DNA of 64,000 bases from Oceanobacillus timonensis (GTDB lineage Bacteria; Bacillota; Bacilli; Bacillales; Amphibacillaceae). The notes beneath the pieces were generated by a model. That model worked only from the letters and a program-made list of their open reading frames with translations. It ran no database searches and had not been told where the DNA came from. How positions within the stretch are numbered: position 1 is the stretch's first letter; the number at the start of each line of letters is the position of its first letter. The DNA lies in assembly GCF_900166635.1 (NCBI RefSeq), contig NZ_LT800497.1, positions 1,630,368 through 1,694,367 of the forward strand, in the 5' to 3' direction. Below are positions 44,541 through 54,061 of the stretch, piece by piece. A program made the position numbers and the translations under genes.

Positions 44541-46989
44541 CATGATGACTGTAAAAGGAGCCCAGGAAAATAATTTAAAAAATCTCTCTGTATCTATTCC
44601 GAAGAATAAATTGGTTGTCGTTACAGGTCCCTCTGGATCTGGGAAAAGCACACTCGCTCTGGATACCTTATTCAATGAATGTCAGCGCCAATATCTAGAA
44701 TCAATGGGGATGCAGGGAATCAATAAACCAAAAGTGGAGTCTATCAGTGGTTTATCACCTGCTATCAGCATTAACCAGCATATTACCAACCGAAACCCGC
44801 GCTCGACAGTCGGGACGATGACAGATATGTATACCAGTCTGCGAATGGTATTTGAAAAGCTTGGAGTAAGAGCTTGTCCGAAGTGTCAGCACAGAATCAA
44901 CCCAATGACTTATGAAGGGGAAGTTGAAAGAGAAGCAGATAACTTCACAGAATATATCTTTTGTCCAAATTGCGATGAAAAAATGGAAAAACTAACGCGT
45001 ACCCATTTCTCTTATAATACAACGGAAGGAGCTTGTCCGACTTGTAAGGGGTTAGGAAAAACGGTGGCGATTCATTTGCCATCGGTTTTTCATGAGGAAC
45101 TTTCTTTAGAAGATGGTGCTGTGGACATTTTTGTTGGTCGTTACGGCGAATATCAAATTGCTGTTTTAAAAGCAGCTTTTCGGTATTATCAATTGCCAGA
45201 TGTTGATCATGTACCGATCAAGCATTTCAATGAAGGACAAAAAGCGATTCTTTATTATGGAGTGGAAAGCGATGAGGTGAAGCAGCTTTTTCCAAACGTG
45301 AAGTCTCCCAAAACAGTAGAAAAAGGGAAGTTCCCCGGTGTGTTGACTTCGATGTGGCGCCGTTATGCGGAACATGATGGTTCTTCAGCAGAAGCAGATG
45401 CTTATTTCTATTCCCAAACCTGCCCAGACTGTCATGGAGAACGTTTAAATGAAACGAGCCGGGCAGTTACTGTAGATGGCTGGACGATTCCGCAATTAGT
45501 TGTTCATTCTTTAGAAGAAATGGCTGCATGGTTAAGCCGATTAGAGAGGTCACTGAATCAAATAAGTTATCAGCTTGTTGAAACTTTCACGCAAGATGTA
45601 AAAACAAAGCTTTCCCGTATTATCAAAATAGGGCTAGGCTATCTGACGCTGGACAGACAAGTCATTACGTTATCTGGTGGAGAGGCGCAACGGATACGGT
45701 TATCTGCACTTTTAGATTCCGCACTGACAGGCGTGTTATACATTATGGACGAGCCGACAGTCGGGCTGCATCCTAAGGATACAGCAGGTCTCATCAGCGT
45801 CTTAAAACATCTCCGTGATTTAGGAAATACTGTCCTATTAATTGAACATGATGTCGACGTCATGAAAGAAGCGGATTATATTATTGATATTGGCCCGGGA
45901 GCTGGAAAGCTTGGCGGCGCTGTAGTTGGACAAGGAACCTTACAAGAATTGATCAATGAAGAAACATCTGTTACAGGGCAATATTTGCGCACAGAAAAAC
46001 CGAAGAAAATGAATAATCGAACTGGTACGAAGGAAGGTATTACGATATATCACGCCACAGCAAATAATCTGCAGGATGTAACAGTAACTTTTCCGGCAGG
46101 ATGCTTAACAGCAGTAACAGGCGTTTCTGGTTCAGGAAAATCTTCTCTCTTATTTGATGTGTTGGCAAAAGCAGATGAGACCATTCATGAAGGATTTGAA
46201 AAAGTAACTGGTCTTGCGCCTTATAATCAGATGATTATTGTCGGCCAGTCCCCACTCAGCAGGATGAAACGGTCCAATACAGCAACCTACATTGATTTGT
46301 TTACCCCAATTCGGTCATTGTTTGCCAAACTGCCGGAAGCAAAGGATAAGAAGTTCACTGCAAAGCATTTCTCTTTTAATACAGCAGGAGGTCGTTGTGA
46401 AAACTGTCAGGGACTTGGTTATGTAACGACGAACATGCTCTTTTTCCCTGATTTAGAAGTCGTATGCCCGGAATGTCAGGGAAGAAGGTTTAAACAAGAA
46501 GTATTAGCAGTGAAATATCAGGGCTATTCCATTAATGATATTTTAGAGAGCTCTGTGCATGAATGTCTGCCTATCTTTGAAGGGGAAAAGAAGATACAAG
46601 CCACTTTAAAGCTTCTGACAGAAATCGGTTTAGGTTATCTAAAAATGGGCCAATCCTTAACTACTCTTTCAGGAGGAGAAGGACAGCGGTTAAAGCTTGC
46701 GAAAGAATTGATGAAGCAGGGGAAAAAGACTTCTCTTTATTTATTGGATGAGCCAACCACTGGACTGCATCCGAATGATACGATCCAGCTGCTTAAACTG
46801 TTAAACCGTTTGGTGGATGCAGGAAATACAGTGATTATGGTGGAACATAATAGTCAAGTAATTGAAGCGGCAGACTGGATTGTTGACTTAGGCCCTGAAG
46901 GTGGCGCAAAAGGAGGAAAGGTGATTGCCGAGGGAACGCCGGAAATGATTAAGGAAAATAAAGACTCATTTACAGGGCAGTATTTGTAA
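44533..46989 (+). CDS. UvrA-like ABC-F/UvrA2-type ATPase
   Basis: 818 aa, paralogue of excinuclease subunit UvrA but ~120 residues shorter than true UvrA (~950). Two ABC modules: Walker A GPSGSGKST and GVSGSGKSS, signatures LSGGEAQRI and LSGGEGQRL, Walker B LDEP. Zinc-type CPTCKG and CENCQG pairs are retained. The missing length falls in the region that binds UvrB. Such short UvrA proteins are linked to drug or antibiotic self-protection. Under control of the tandem MerR protein, an inducible resistance role is likely. Confidence 0.88.
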   Translation: MHNMMTVKGAQENNLKNLSVSIPKNKLVVVTGPSGSGKSTLALDTLFNECQRQYLESMGMQGINKPKVESISGLSPAISINQHITNRNPRSTVGTMTDMYTSLRMVFEKLGVRACPKCQHRINPMTYEGEVEREADNFTEYIFCPNCDEKMEKLTRTHFSYNTTEGACPTCKGLGKTVAIHLPSVFHEELSLEDGAVDIFVGRYGEYQIAVLKAAFRYYQLPDVDHVPIKHFNEGQKAILYYGVESDEVKQLFPNVKSPKTVEKGKFPGVLTSMWRRYAEHDGSSAEADAYFYSQTCPDCHGERLNETSRAVTVDGWTIPQLVVHSLEEMAAWLSRLERSLNQISYQLVETFTQDVKTKLSRIIKIGLGYLTLDRQVITLSGGEAQRIRLSALLDSALTGVLYIMDEPTVGLHPKDTAGLISVLKHLRDLGNTVLLIEHDVDVMKEADYIIDIGPGAGKLGGAVVGQGTLQELINEETSVTGQYLRTEKPKKMNNRTGTKEGITIYHATANNLQDVTVTFPAGCLTAVTGVSGSGKSSLLFDVLAKADETIHEGFEKVTGLAPYNQMIIVGQSPLSRMKRSNTATYIDLFTPIRSLFAKLPEAKDKKFTAKHFSFNTAGGRCENCQGLGYVTTNMLFFPDLEVVCPECQGRRFKQEVLAVKYQGYSINDILESSVHECLPIFEGEKKIQATLKLLTEIGLGYLKMGQSLTTLSGGEGQRLKLAKELMKQGKKTSLYLLDEPTTGLHPNDTIQLLKLLNRLVDAGNTVIMVEHNSQVIEAADWIVDLGPEGGAKGGKVIAEGTPEMIKENKDSFTGQYL

Positions 46990-47019
46990 ATCACATTTCT
47001 TTGAATACAATACAGGTTG

Positions 47020-47062
47020 TTTTAAAAGGTTATCCGACTAAAAGAAGGATAACCTTTTAAAA
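47020..47062 (+). terminator. strong hairpin terminator
   Basis: TTTTAAAAGGTTATCC (47020-47035) pairs perfectly (16 bp) with 47047-47062 across an 11-nt loop. Confidence 0.85.
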
Positions 47063-47186
47063 TTTCTCCATCATAAATAGAATGAATCTTTATCAATAAA
47101 ATAACGTAAGTAGTGAAGGGAGCGATTTTTCAATATAAGTTTACATATAGATGATACAATCTATCAATCAAAGGCGGTGCGATAAA

Positions 47187-47906
47187 ATGAGTTATGAATT
47201 TCATGCTATAGCAATGGTTATCGTTGCATGTATCGTTTTTCTGTCCATGTTTTTATTGCGTAAACCGAATAGACACTCTATTCGAATTGGTTTAATCAGC
47301 TGGATTGTTTTAAGCGCCTACTTTTTTATAGAAGCAATGGTTATCCGAGCTGCTACAGCACCTTACAGTTTTCTAGACCAACCCATGAGTGACCTGGGGG
47401 TAACTAGTTGTGGAACGGACACCTATGTACTTGCAACCTATGCTATTTGTTCCCCTTACCACTGGCTGATGAACTGGACGTTTTTCTTAACAGGTATGGC
47501 TATCTTGATTGGTGCTGTTTTCCTTTATCCATTGTGGCCTAAAACCCTTTCTGCAATATTAGCAAGTGTTTTTATTGGTATTTTTGGAGCAAGTTATAGC
47601 ATCTCCGGCATTGTGCCTGCAGATATTCATTTTAATTGGCACACGTTAACGGCACTTCCAGGAATGGTTGTACAGGTGCCCGCAATGATTTTAATTAGTA
47701 TCGCTATCTATCAAAAGATGCCCCGTCTATTTTGGTGGACGATTATTTGTACGGCAGTCTCAACAGGAGCTCTATTAAGTCTATTCTTACAGCCAGTATT
47801 TACGGATCTGCCAGGCGGGTTACTTCAGCGTATCCTATATGCTTCGGTGTATATATGGTTAACAGGGATTGCTGTTGGTTTTTGGAGAAAACGTTATCCA
47901 TATTGA
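47187..47906 (+). CDS. DUF998 membrane protein
   Basis: 239 aa with about six TM segments. DUF998-like points are QPMSDLGV after TM2, and SGIVPAD then HTLTALPG in the middle. Family function unknown. ATG at 47187 with AAAGGCGG upstream; an earlier in-frame start lacks a site. It lies alone between the UvrA-like gene and an ABC ATPase gene. Confidence 0.82.
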   Translation: MSYEFHAIAMVIVACIVFLSMFLLRKPNRHSIRIGLISWIVLSAYFFIEAMVIRAATAPYSFLDQPMSDLGVTSCGTDTYVLATYAICSPYHWLMNWTFFLTGMAILIGAVFLYPLWPKTLSAILASVFIGIFGASYSISGIVPADIHFNWHTLTALPGMVVQVPAMILISIAIYQKMPRLFWWTIICTAVSTGALLSLFLQPVFTDLPGGLLQRILYASVYIWLTGIAVGFWRKRYPY

Positions 47907-48028
47907 ATTCACGGTTTTTAGATGCTATGATTTGTATATTCAGATAATTATAATCAAAAAGAAACCATTCATGTAGCATTATAAATGAAAGATATTTCAA
48001 TTATATAGAGGTGTAGAGGTGAATAGTA

Positions 48029-48814
48029 ATGGATAATATTGTATATTTTGATCAAATAACATGGCGGAGAAATAATCAAGAAATTTTAAAAGATATCAAT
48101 TGGCAAATTAAAGAAGGAGAGCATTGGGCCATTTTAGGCTTGAATGGCTCTGGTAAAACCTCCCTTTTAAATATTATTACGGGTTATAACTACCCTACAT
48201 CCGGAAAAATGACGGTCTTAGACCAGCTTTTTGGAAGAACAGATTTATCTGAATTACGAAAATCGATTGGTTATGTCAGCAGTGCTCTGGACCGCTTTCA
48301 GGAAACAATCCAGCTGGAACCAGTTGAAAATGTTGTTGTCAGTGGAAAATTTGCTTCTTTTGGTATTTATGAAGAGGTAGCAGAGGAGGATTGGCAGCAG
48401 GCTGATCAGATTCTTACAGATCTTCGTTTATCCTATTTAAAAGGTGAAAAATTTCAGGTACTGTCTCAAGGAGAAAGAAGACGAGTGCTTATCGGCCGTG
48501 CGTTAATGAGCAGACCAGAGATCTTAATTTTAGATGAACCTTGCTCTGGCTTAGATATTTTATCACGTGAAGAAGTATTGGAATTAATGGATGATTTAAA
48601 AAAGAATACGCATCTGCTTTATGTTACCCATCATATTGAAGAAATGACAGAAGCCATTTCGCATGTTGCTTTAGTGCGTGATGGAGAATTAGTTGCGACA
48701 GGAGAAAAACGCGATGTTCTAACAGATGCTTTATTGAGTGAAACATTTAAAATTCCTGTGCAGGTACATTGGGATGGAGGCAGGCCGTGGTTAACGATTG
48801 AAAAAAGAAAGTAG
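48029..48814 (+). CDS. ylmA: ABC-transporter-type ATPase, YlmA/ModF-like, orphan
   Basis: 261-aa nucleotide-binding subunit: Walker A GLNGSGKTS (about 40-48), Q-loop VSSALD, Walker B ILILDEPCSGLD, H-loop THHIEE. The signature is LSQGERRR rather than LSGGQ, as in YlmA/ModF relatives. No permease gene is adjacent. It may serve a distant transporter or act without one. GAGGTG is ~9 nt before the ATG. Confidence 0.87.
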   Translation: MDNIVYFDQITWRRNNQEILKDINWQIKEGEHWAILGLNGSGKTSLLNIITGYNYPTSGKMTVLDQLFGRTDLSELRKSIGYVSSALDRFQETIQLEPVENVVVSGKFASFGIYEEVAEEDWQQADQILTDLRLSYLKGEKFQVLSQGERRRVLIGRALMSRPEILILDEPCSGLDILSREEVLELMDDLKKNTHLLYVTHHIEEMTEAISHVALVRDGELVATGEKRDVLTDALLSETFKIPVQVHWDGGRPWLTIEKRK

Positions 48815-48920
48815 TTCCATAGACGCATGCTTAAAAATATACAATCCTCTATGAATAGTCATTTCTAATTTTAAGGAAAAGGTGTATGATAAAGAAGAAA
48901 TTAGAAATGGAGGAAATAAG

Positions 48921-50060
48921 ATGAAAAGTAAATTTTTTAGGCCTATGGTCATGGCTGCGGCTTTCGTATTGTTGCTGGCAGCTTGCAGTAATGATGAGGA
49001 AGAAGCGCAAGAGCCGGCACCAGAACCGGATGAACAGACAGAAGAAATTCCGGAATTAGAGGAAAAAGAAGCGGAAGAAGTATTACAAACCTATAAAGAA
49101 ACCTACCAAAATGTCATGGAAAATGCAGAAGAAGACGGAGAAATAACAGCGTTTGATTCTTTGGAAGATCTTCAGCAGGAATTCATGACAATTATGTCCG
49201 AAGAATTAGCAGAAGATATCACAGATACTTATTTTGAAGAGAATGAAGAAGGTTCTATCTACATAGCTGATTCAGAAGAGCCCATCTGGTTTGATGAAGA
49301 AGAAACGTATGAATTAGAAAAAATGGAAGATGATTTGTATGAAGTAGAACAAGAACAGACGGATAACAGAATGCTTGTTACATATTCTATTTTCTGGGAT
49401 GAAGAGAAATGGATTGTCTCCAATGTGGAAACGGAAGAAATACCGGCTGAGGAAAGTAATGCTTCCAATAATGAAGCAGAAGCGGATACGGAACAAGGTA
49501 CGGATCACGATACAGACCAATCCGGACAGGAAAAGAATACAGATAATGAAGCGACAGATGAAGGAACCAATGAACCAACAAATGAAGAAACGACGGTAGA
49601 AACAGAGGAAGAAGATACAGATGAAGCAACTTCATCTGGAAATGATACAAATGGCACGGAGGATGCAGAAGAAAATCAGACCAGTCCTGATAGTGAGGAA
49701 AATGATGATGCCAATCAAGATGAAACAGAGTCTGGTGATACAGAGACAGAAACATCAGATGGTGCTGACACGGATACAGATACCTCTGAAGACAACCCCA
49801 ATTCAGACCCAGTAGAGGATGGGGAAGAGAATGGGGAAGAACCAGCTGGAGAAATAGATGAATCAGCTGCGGAAACAATTGTGAAAGAGTACTTAGATAT
49901 GGACAATGAAGATTTGTATTATGCTACTGATCATCAAGATGAAAATGGAAATTTCGTGGTTCAAGTATATTCGATTGTTGGACAGGGAGATGCTGCACAA
50001 ACATCTACGTATGGCTGGTTTATCGTTCATGCCGATACAGGGGAAGTAGAATCCATGTGA
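48921..50060 (+). CDS. very acidic lipoprotein with a long low-complexity linker
   Basis: 379 aa. Signal with lipobox LLAAC, Cys22. An N-terminal folded part (about 45-175) and a short C-terminal folded part (about 320-379, ending YGWFIVHADTGEVESM) are joined by ~140 residues made almost only of D, E, T, S, N and G. The C-terminal part resembles small PepSY/DUF-like domains, but I cannot name it. The ATG at 48921 follows GGAGG; an earlier start at 48882 has none. It is typical of surface proteins of salt-tolerant bacilli. Confidence 0.78.
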   Translation: MKSKFFRPMVMAAAFVLLLAACSNDEEEAQEPAPEPDEQTEEIPELEEKEAEEVLQTYKETYQNVMENAEEDGEITAFDSLEDLQQEFMTIMSEELAEDITDTYFEENEEGSIYIADSEEPIWFDEEETYELEKMEDDLYEVEQEQTDNRMLVTYSIFWDEEKWIVSNVETEEIPAEESNASNNEAEADTEQGTDHDTDQSGQEKNTDNEATDEGTNEPTNEETTVETEEEDTDEATSSGNDTNGTEDAEENQTSPDSEENDDANQDETESGDTETETSDGADTDTDTSEDNPNSDPVEDGEENGEEPAGEIDESAAETIVKEYLDMDNEDLYYATDHQDENGNFVVQVYSIVGQGDAAQTSTYGWFIVHADTGEVESM

Positions 50061-50080
50061 TAGAGAAAGAGTAAGAATCT

Positions 50081-50122
50081 GGCGAGACATTCTTGATCAT
50101 AAGGATGTTTCGTCCTTTTTTT
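50081..50122 (+). terminator. imperfect hairpin with T run
   Basis: GGCGAGACATTCT folds with AGGATGTTTCGTCC (bulges) and ends in seven T, 21 nt after the lipoprotein stop. Confidence 0.6.
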
Positions 50123-50255
50123 AATCAAAAGAAACCCAAAGGGCTGTCATTCTTTTCTTTTAGGGAAACGCTTATATTGATGTATAATGTAATAGAAAGG
50201 TATTTATGCATATTTTGGCATATGCATAATTTTAACCTTGCGAGGAGCGTAAAAG

Positions 50256-51152
50256 ATGAAAAAAGTCGCGTTAATCATAAATACCCAATCAGGGAAACAA
50301 CAACTGGCCCGGAAATTAGATAAAATTACATCTAGATTGAACGAAGCATTTGAGGAAACAGCCGTCTATCAGAGTGAACAGGAAGGAGATGGAAAACGGC
50401 TTGTTGAAAAGCATGCAGAAGAAGTGGACCTGCTGATTGCAGGTGGCGGAGATGGGACAGTTTTTGAAATCATGAATGCACTCGCTCCTTTGAAAAAAAG
50501 ACCGGTATTTGCCATTTTGCCAGGTGGAACATGCAATGATTTCTCCCGGACACTTGGTATCAGCCAAAAGCCGCTAGAAGCGTTGGAGCAAATTATTAGG
50601 CAGAAGCGAATTCAGGTGGATGTAGGTAAATACGGTGAGCATTACTTTTTAAACTTCTGGGGTATCGGTATTATTTCCAAAGTTGCTGAAGAAATGGATG
50701 AAGCAAATAAGCAGATTTTTGGAAGAGTTTCTTATTACTTGAATACATCGAAGCTTGCTTTTAAGAATGAAGCTTTTGCATTGAAATTAGCCAGTAAGGA
50801 ATTGGATTTTGACGAAAAGGCAGAATTGCTGGTTGTCGGCAATGGTTCCTTTCTCGGCGGAATTCAATCCTTTTTTCCGAATGCAGATGTACAAGACGGG
50901 AAATTTGATGTGCTGATTGTCAAAGAAGCGAAATTAAAGTATTTAAAGAAATGGCTAGAAGCGAAAATACAGGATGATTATCCGGAAAATGAAAAAGACG
51001 ATGATATTATTTATTTTCGGACAAACCGGTTAGAAGTATCTGCTTCCCCGGAACAAAACATTGATTGTGATGGAGAGTTTTTAAATAAAACACCGACAAT
51101 TGTGGAAGTACTTCCAAAACATCTGGAAATGATTTATGGGAAGATGACATAA
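50256..51152 (+). CDS. diacylglycerol/lipid kinase (YegS/DgkB family)
   Basis: 298 aa. The nucleotide motif GGGDGT is at 63-68, and LPGGTCNDFSRTLG (about 96-109) and GNGSFLGG follow. It phosphorylates diacylglycerol or a related lipid at the inner membrane face. Shorter relatives include DgkB and BmrU. GAGGAG precedes the ATG. A single gene between terminators. Confidence 0.9.
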   Translation: MKKVALIINTQSGKQQLARKLDKITSRLNEAFEETAVYQSEQEGDGKRLVEKHAEEVDLLIAGGGDGTVFEIMNALAPLKKRPVFAILPGGTCNDFSRTLGISQKPLEALEQIIRQKRIQVDVGKYGEHYFLNFWGIGIISKVAEEMDEANKQIFGRVSYYLNTSKLAFKNEAFALKLASKELDFDEKAELLVVGNGSFLGGIQSFFPNADVQDGKFDVLIVKEAKLKYLKKWLEAKIQDDYPENEKDDDIIYFRTNRLEVSASPEQNIDCDGEFLNKTPTIVEVLPKHLEMIYGKMT

Positions 51153-51163
51153 ATGACAAACTG

Positions 51164-51222
51164 ATGGATAAGTCTGTGCCGATGCTGAAAAGATAAGGCA
51201 AAGACTTGTCCATCTGTTTTTT
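51164..51222 (+). terminator. Rho-independent terminator
   Basis: GATGGATAAGTCT (51164-51176) with AGACTTGTCCATC (51203-51215), one mismatch, then six T. It ends the lipid-kinase transcript and faces the convergent holin-like gene. Confidence 0.8.
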
Positions 51223-51226
51223 CATA

Positions 51227-51472
51227 CTAGCGTTTCAACTTTTCCATTAGTTTATCTGCTTCTTTTGCCTGTGACGTATAGCTGTTATTTTTCCAATGAT
51301 TCCAGATTTCCGATATGAATAAGGCAATGAGCGATAATACGGAAACAAGTTCTTCATTTGATAGAGGAATTAGTTTGTAGCCCAAAAGCATAGCCGCTGT
51401 ATTTAAGAAAACAATCGTTAATACAGCCAATCGAACCCATTTATTATTTATTTTTGACACGTTTTCATTCAT
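51227..51472 (-). CDS. phage-holin-family small membrane protein (SPP1/XhlB type), orphan
   Basis: 81 aa with two hydrophobic segments (about 15-33 and 40-58) and the tail IWNHWKNNSYTSQAKEADK, typical of SPP1/XhlB-like holins. GAGGAGG is ~8 nt before the ATG. No endolysin, tail or other phage gene is near. It is a lone domesticated or leftover gene, or a stress-related holin-like protein. Confidence 0.8.
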   Translation of the reverse strand: MNENVSKINNKWVRLAVLTIVFLNTAAMLLGYKLIPLSNEELVSVLSLIALFISEIWNHWKNNSYTSQAKEADKLMEKLKR

Positions 51473-51507
51473 AAAAGAAGCCTCCTCTTTGGCTCAATGT
51501 AAGCTTC

Positions 51508-51658
51508 ATTGGGACTAGGGTCTATAAATTATCTCATTTTGGCACTAACGGACAGTGGGTTGGCTGGACGAATGCTCACAGCAAGTCCCAATTCCAGTGC
51601 GATGCCGTTATAACGCCATGATGTTTTACTTTATAGGTATGTTTTGTTTGAGATAATT
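51508..51658. repeat. short repeat with two inverted pairs
   Basis: ATTGGGACT (51508-51516) with AGTCCCAAT (~51584-51592), and AATTATCTCA (51527-51536) with TGAGATAATT (51649-51658). It fills the gap between the holin-like and lysR genes. No ORF; probably an eroded mobile repeat. Confidence 0.5.
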
Positions 51659-51724
51659 ATGAGCAGAGAAGGCTTGAAAATAATATCAAAAGTTGAAAGA
51701 AGCCATTTTTGAAATAACGGCCTG

Positions 51725-52642
51725 CTATACTAAATACTTTCCTTGATCTGGAATATGAACCATCGGCTGCATGAATGGAGAAGAAGCTGTTTTTTTAAAT
51801 TCATAGATGTTATCAATAAATTTTGCCATCGTATTTGTTAAGTAAGTATCTGCCCGTCTAATAAAAACAGTTGATATATCACTATACTTTTGAGGAATTT
51901 GGTAACATTGAACGACTCCGGCAGCTTCCAGATGGCTGACTGCCGATTTGGAAACAAGGCTGATGCCAAGCCCCGATATAACACTTCCTAAAATTGTTTC
52001 CAATGTACCGAATTCCATGATTTTTGCATCTGTTATACCTTCATCGTACAACCAGTTTTCCAAACGTGTCCGGTAACTGCATCCTGCATTAAACACGAGT
52101 AGAGGCTTGGTTTTTAAATGCTCATAGTCAACTCTTTCGCTGTCAGATATGATAACAAGTTCCTCTTGGAAAACGTTCATTTGTTCAATCTCCGGATGTT
52201 TACCGATTCCTGAAACAAACGCGCCATCCAGCTTATGTTTCAATACGTGGTTCATGAGTTCTTGTGATACGCCTGTTTTCAATGTTATATCTACTTTAGG
52301 GAATTTTCTGATAAAGGGAGATAAGACCATCGGGAGTTTCATAACGGTTTCTATTGTCCCAATCTCTAATGCACCAGATGGATTGTCGGAATCCCGAAAA
52401 TCCTTATTCATTTCTTCTATCATCAATAATATCTTTTCGGTATAGCCAAGAAGTTTTTTTCCTTCTGAATTCACTGTGGTTCCTCTGCTGTGACGATCAA
52501 ATAATTGGGTTTGTAATTTTGATTCCAAAGATTTTATTTTGGCTGTGACGTGTGATTGTACATAATTAAGTTCATCTGCTGCTTTACTGATGCTTCCGTT
52601 ATGGGCAACGCTCTGAAAAATCAATAAGTCTTTAATCTCCAT
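51725..52642 (-). CDS. LysR-family transcriptional regulator
   Basis: 305 aa. The N-terminal LysR helix-turn-helix (about 1-60) reads LLIFQSVAHNGSISKAADELNYVQSHVTAKIKSLE. The effector domain follows. The start is the ATG at 52642, eight nt after GAGGAGG; the longer frame upstream has no site. Its target is unclear; the formaldehyde-dehydrogenase gene divergent from it is ~1.4 kb away, with a repeat element inserted between. Confidence 0.88.
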   Translation of the reverse strand: MEIKDLLIFQSVAHNGSISKAADELNYVQSHVTAKIKSLESKLQTQLFDRHSRGTTVNSEGKKLLGYTEKILLMIEEMNKDFRDSDNPSGALEIGTIETVMKLPMVLSPFIRKFPKVDITLKTGVSQELMNHVLKHKLDGAFVSGIGKHPEIEQMNVFQEELVIISDSERVDYEHLKTKPLLVFNAGCSYRTRLENWLYDEGITDAKIMEFGTLETILGSVISGLGISLVSKSAVSHLEAAGVVQCYQIPQKYSDISTVFIRRADTYLTNTMAKFIDNIYEFKKTASSPFMQPMVHIPDQGKYLV

Positions 52643-52704
52643 TTCCAACCTCCTCATTTTCCATTCATTCATAGTGATAGCAATTATCTTTTTTTTTTTT
52701 TAAT

Positions 52705-53503
52705 TACTCAACTTTCGCACCTTAAAAAGTAGCTTTATTTCCATAGAAAAAGGAGTTGTTTGTTCCTTTGTTAACTCCCTTGACAAAGGTATAGAAGGTA
52801 AGGTGTAAGGCAACCGCTACGGCGGACCGTTTTGCTTTCCTAGGGGCACGCTCTTCAGCTAACTTTTGCCAAGAAGAGCGCTTGGCAAAAGTGGATCTTC
52901 AGATGGTGCTGATCCCTCAGGAGTCAAAACGGTCCGCCTCCGCTAGTGAGATTTTCTACACGGTTGATATAGCTGAACAACTAAACGTAGATTAGACAGA
53001 ACAAATTTTTCGTGGTGCATGGTAAAAATGTTCCGCAATCATTCTGTTCTGTGCATGAAAGCGATTCTCGATATAAGCTCCATGTTGTCATGATTTGAAC
53101 TGCTGAACCAACCACTGGAAACACCAGAATGATTGTGTATTCAAGCTGAAAAGCGATTATCTAACCTAATTTCATCAGGATGTTATTTCTTCCAAGTGCT
53201 GTAACGTCCTATTAGAGCGCAGGCCAACCACGTAGACTCCTAAGTGGTTTACAGGCTAAAACCGTGACTCCTGGGGTTGGGGCTGCGCTTACTCGCCCCA
53301 CCGAAAACCATTGCGATTACTCACCCCATCAAAACCGTTGTACGTCGGAAAGCGGAGTGGTTGGCCGGAGCGGTTGCTATACACCATATCCTGTTCAAAA
53401 ATAAAAGGATGATTGAACGAAAAGCAAGCATGATAATAGAAATCATGTTCATCCTGGTACAGCAAGAGTTATATGCTTATTCTTAGGTGCGAAAGTTGAG
53501 TAA
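52705..53503. mobile_element. ~0.8 kb non-coding element with 19-bp terminal inverted repeats
   Basis: TTACTCAACTTTCGCACCT (52705-52723) recurs as its exact complement at 53485-53503. No transposase frame lies inside. It contains two folded repeats. In 52821-52938, GGCGGACCGTTTTG pairs with CAAAACGGTCCGCC around an inner ACTTTTGCCAAG/CTTGGCAAAAGT hairpin. In 53222-53366, GGCCAACCAC pairs with GTGGTTGGCC. It is best read as a deletion derivative (or MITE) of an IS whose centre was lost or replaced by REP-like DNA. It lies 63 bp upstream of lysR. Confidence 0.72.
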
Positions 53504-54061
53504 ATTATTATTCGTGATTGCGTTTTCATTTTATAATATACTTTAACAATAAACAAGCTGAAATGACTGAAGATAGTTGTCGAATCACCATATATCATTA
53601 TGAACTTCCTTGTCTCTGACAGTGTTTCTCTATTTTAGATTGAACGGTCCCGATCTTTATAAATCCAGGGTCATCAGAAACATTGATGTACAAACATAAA
53701 GAAAAGGTATAAAATTCAAAATTTGGAGTTTACTGCATATCGAAAAGGGAACAATACCTGAAACAGAAAAATATTCAGTAATCATAATATACGTTCCTGT
53801 GTAACGTTGAAACAAAGCGCCATAAAGTTTGTATGATGGTTTTCGTTCAGAAGATCGTATATTATCAGTTTTACAGATAGGACACATCAATATTAGATAT
53901 TTTACCTGTTGCCAGTTCGTATTTATGATAGGGATAAATACGAAATTTTTGAAAAATGAAACCAACTTGATTATTTATTAAAGGGGGGATTCGAATTCAT
54001 ACTTCTGTAGAATGGCATCGCTTACGCACGATGGTTATAACAAAATCAAGGAGGAATGATG
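53504..54061. other. AT-rich gap, no supported gene
   Basis: 558 bases before the formaldehyde-dehydrogenase gene. The longest frame (minus strand, 53657-53965) contains CPIC but lacks a ribosome site, and its residue make-up is not protein-like. No clear promoter or operator could be fixed. AAGGAGG at 54048-54054 serves the next gene. Confidence 0.5.

Noticed and set aside
49387..49878. Long minus-strand frame opposite the acidic lipoprotein
   Set aside because: A low-complexity shadow produced by the GAA/GAT-rich coding strand; residue make-up is not protein-like.
51227..51472. Prophage suggested by the holin-like gene
   Set aside because: No other phage gene or attachment site nearby; a lone gene does not support a prophage.
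53277..53486. 69-codon frame inside the 799-bp element
   Set aside because: Falls in palindromic repeat DNA, no ribosome site, no recognisable domain.
53657..53965. Minus-strand frame with a CPIC motif
   Set aside because: One CxxC pair only, no ribosome site, hydrophobic-aromatic composition typical of AT-rich noise.
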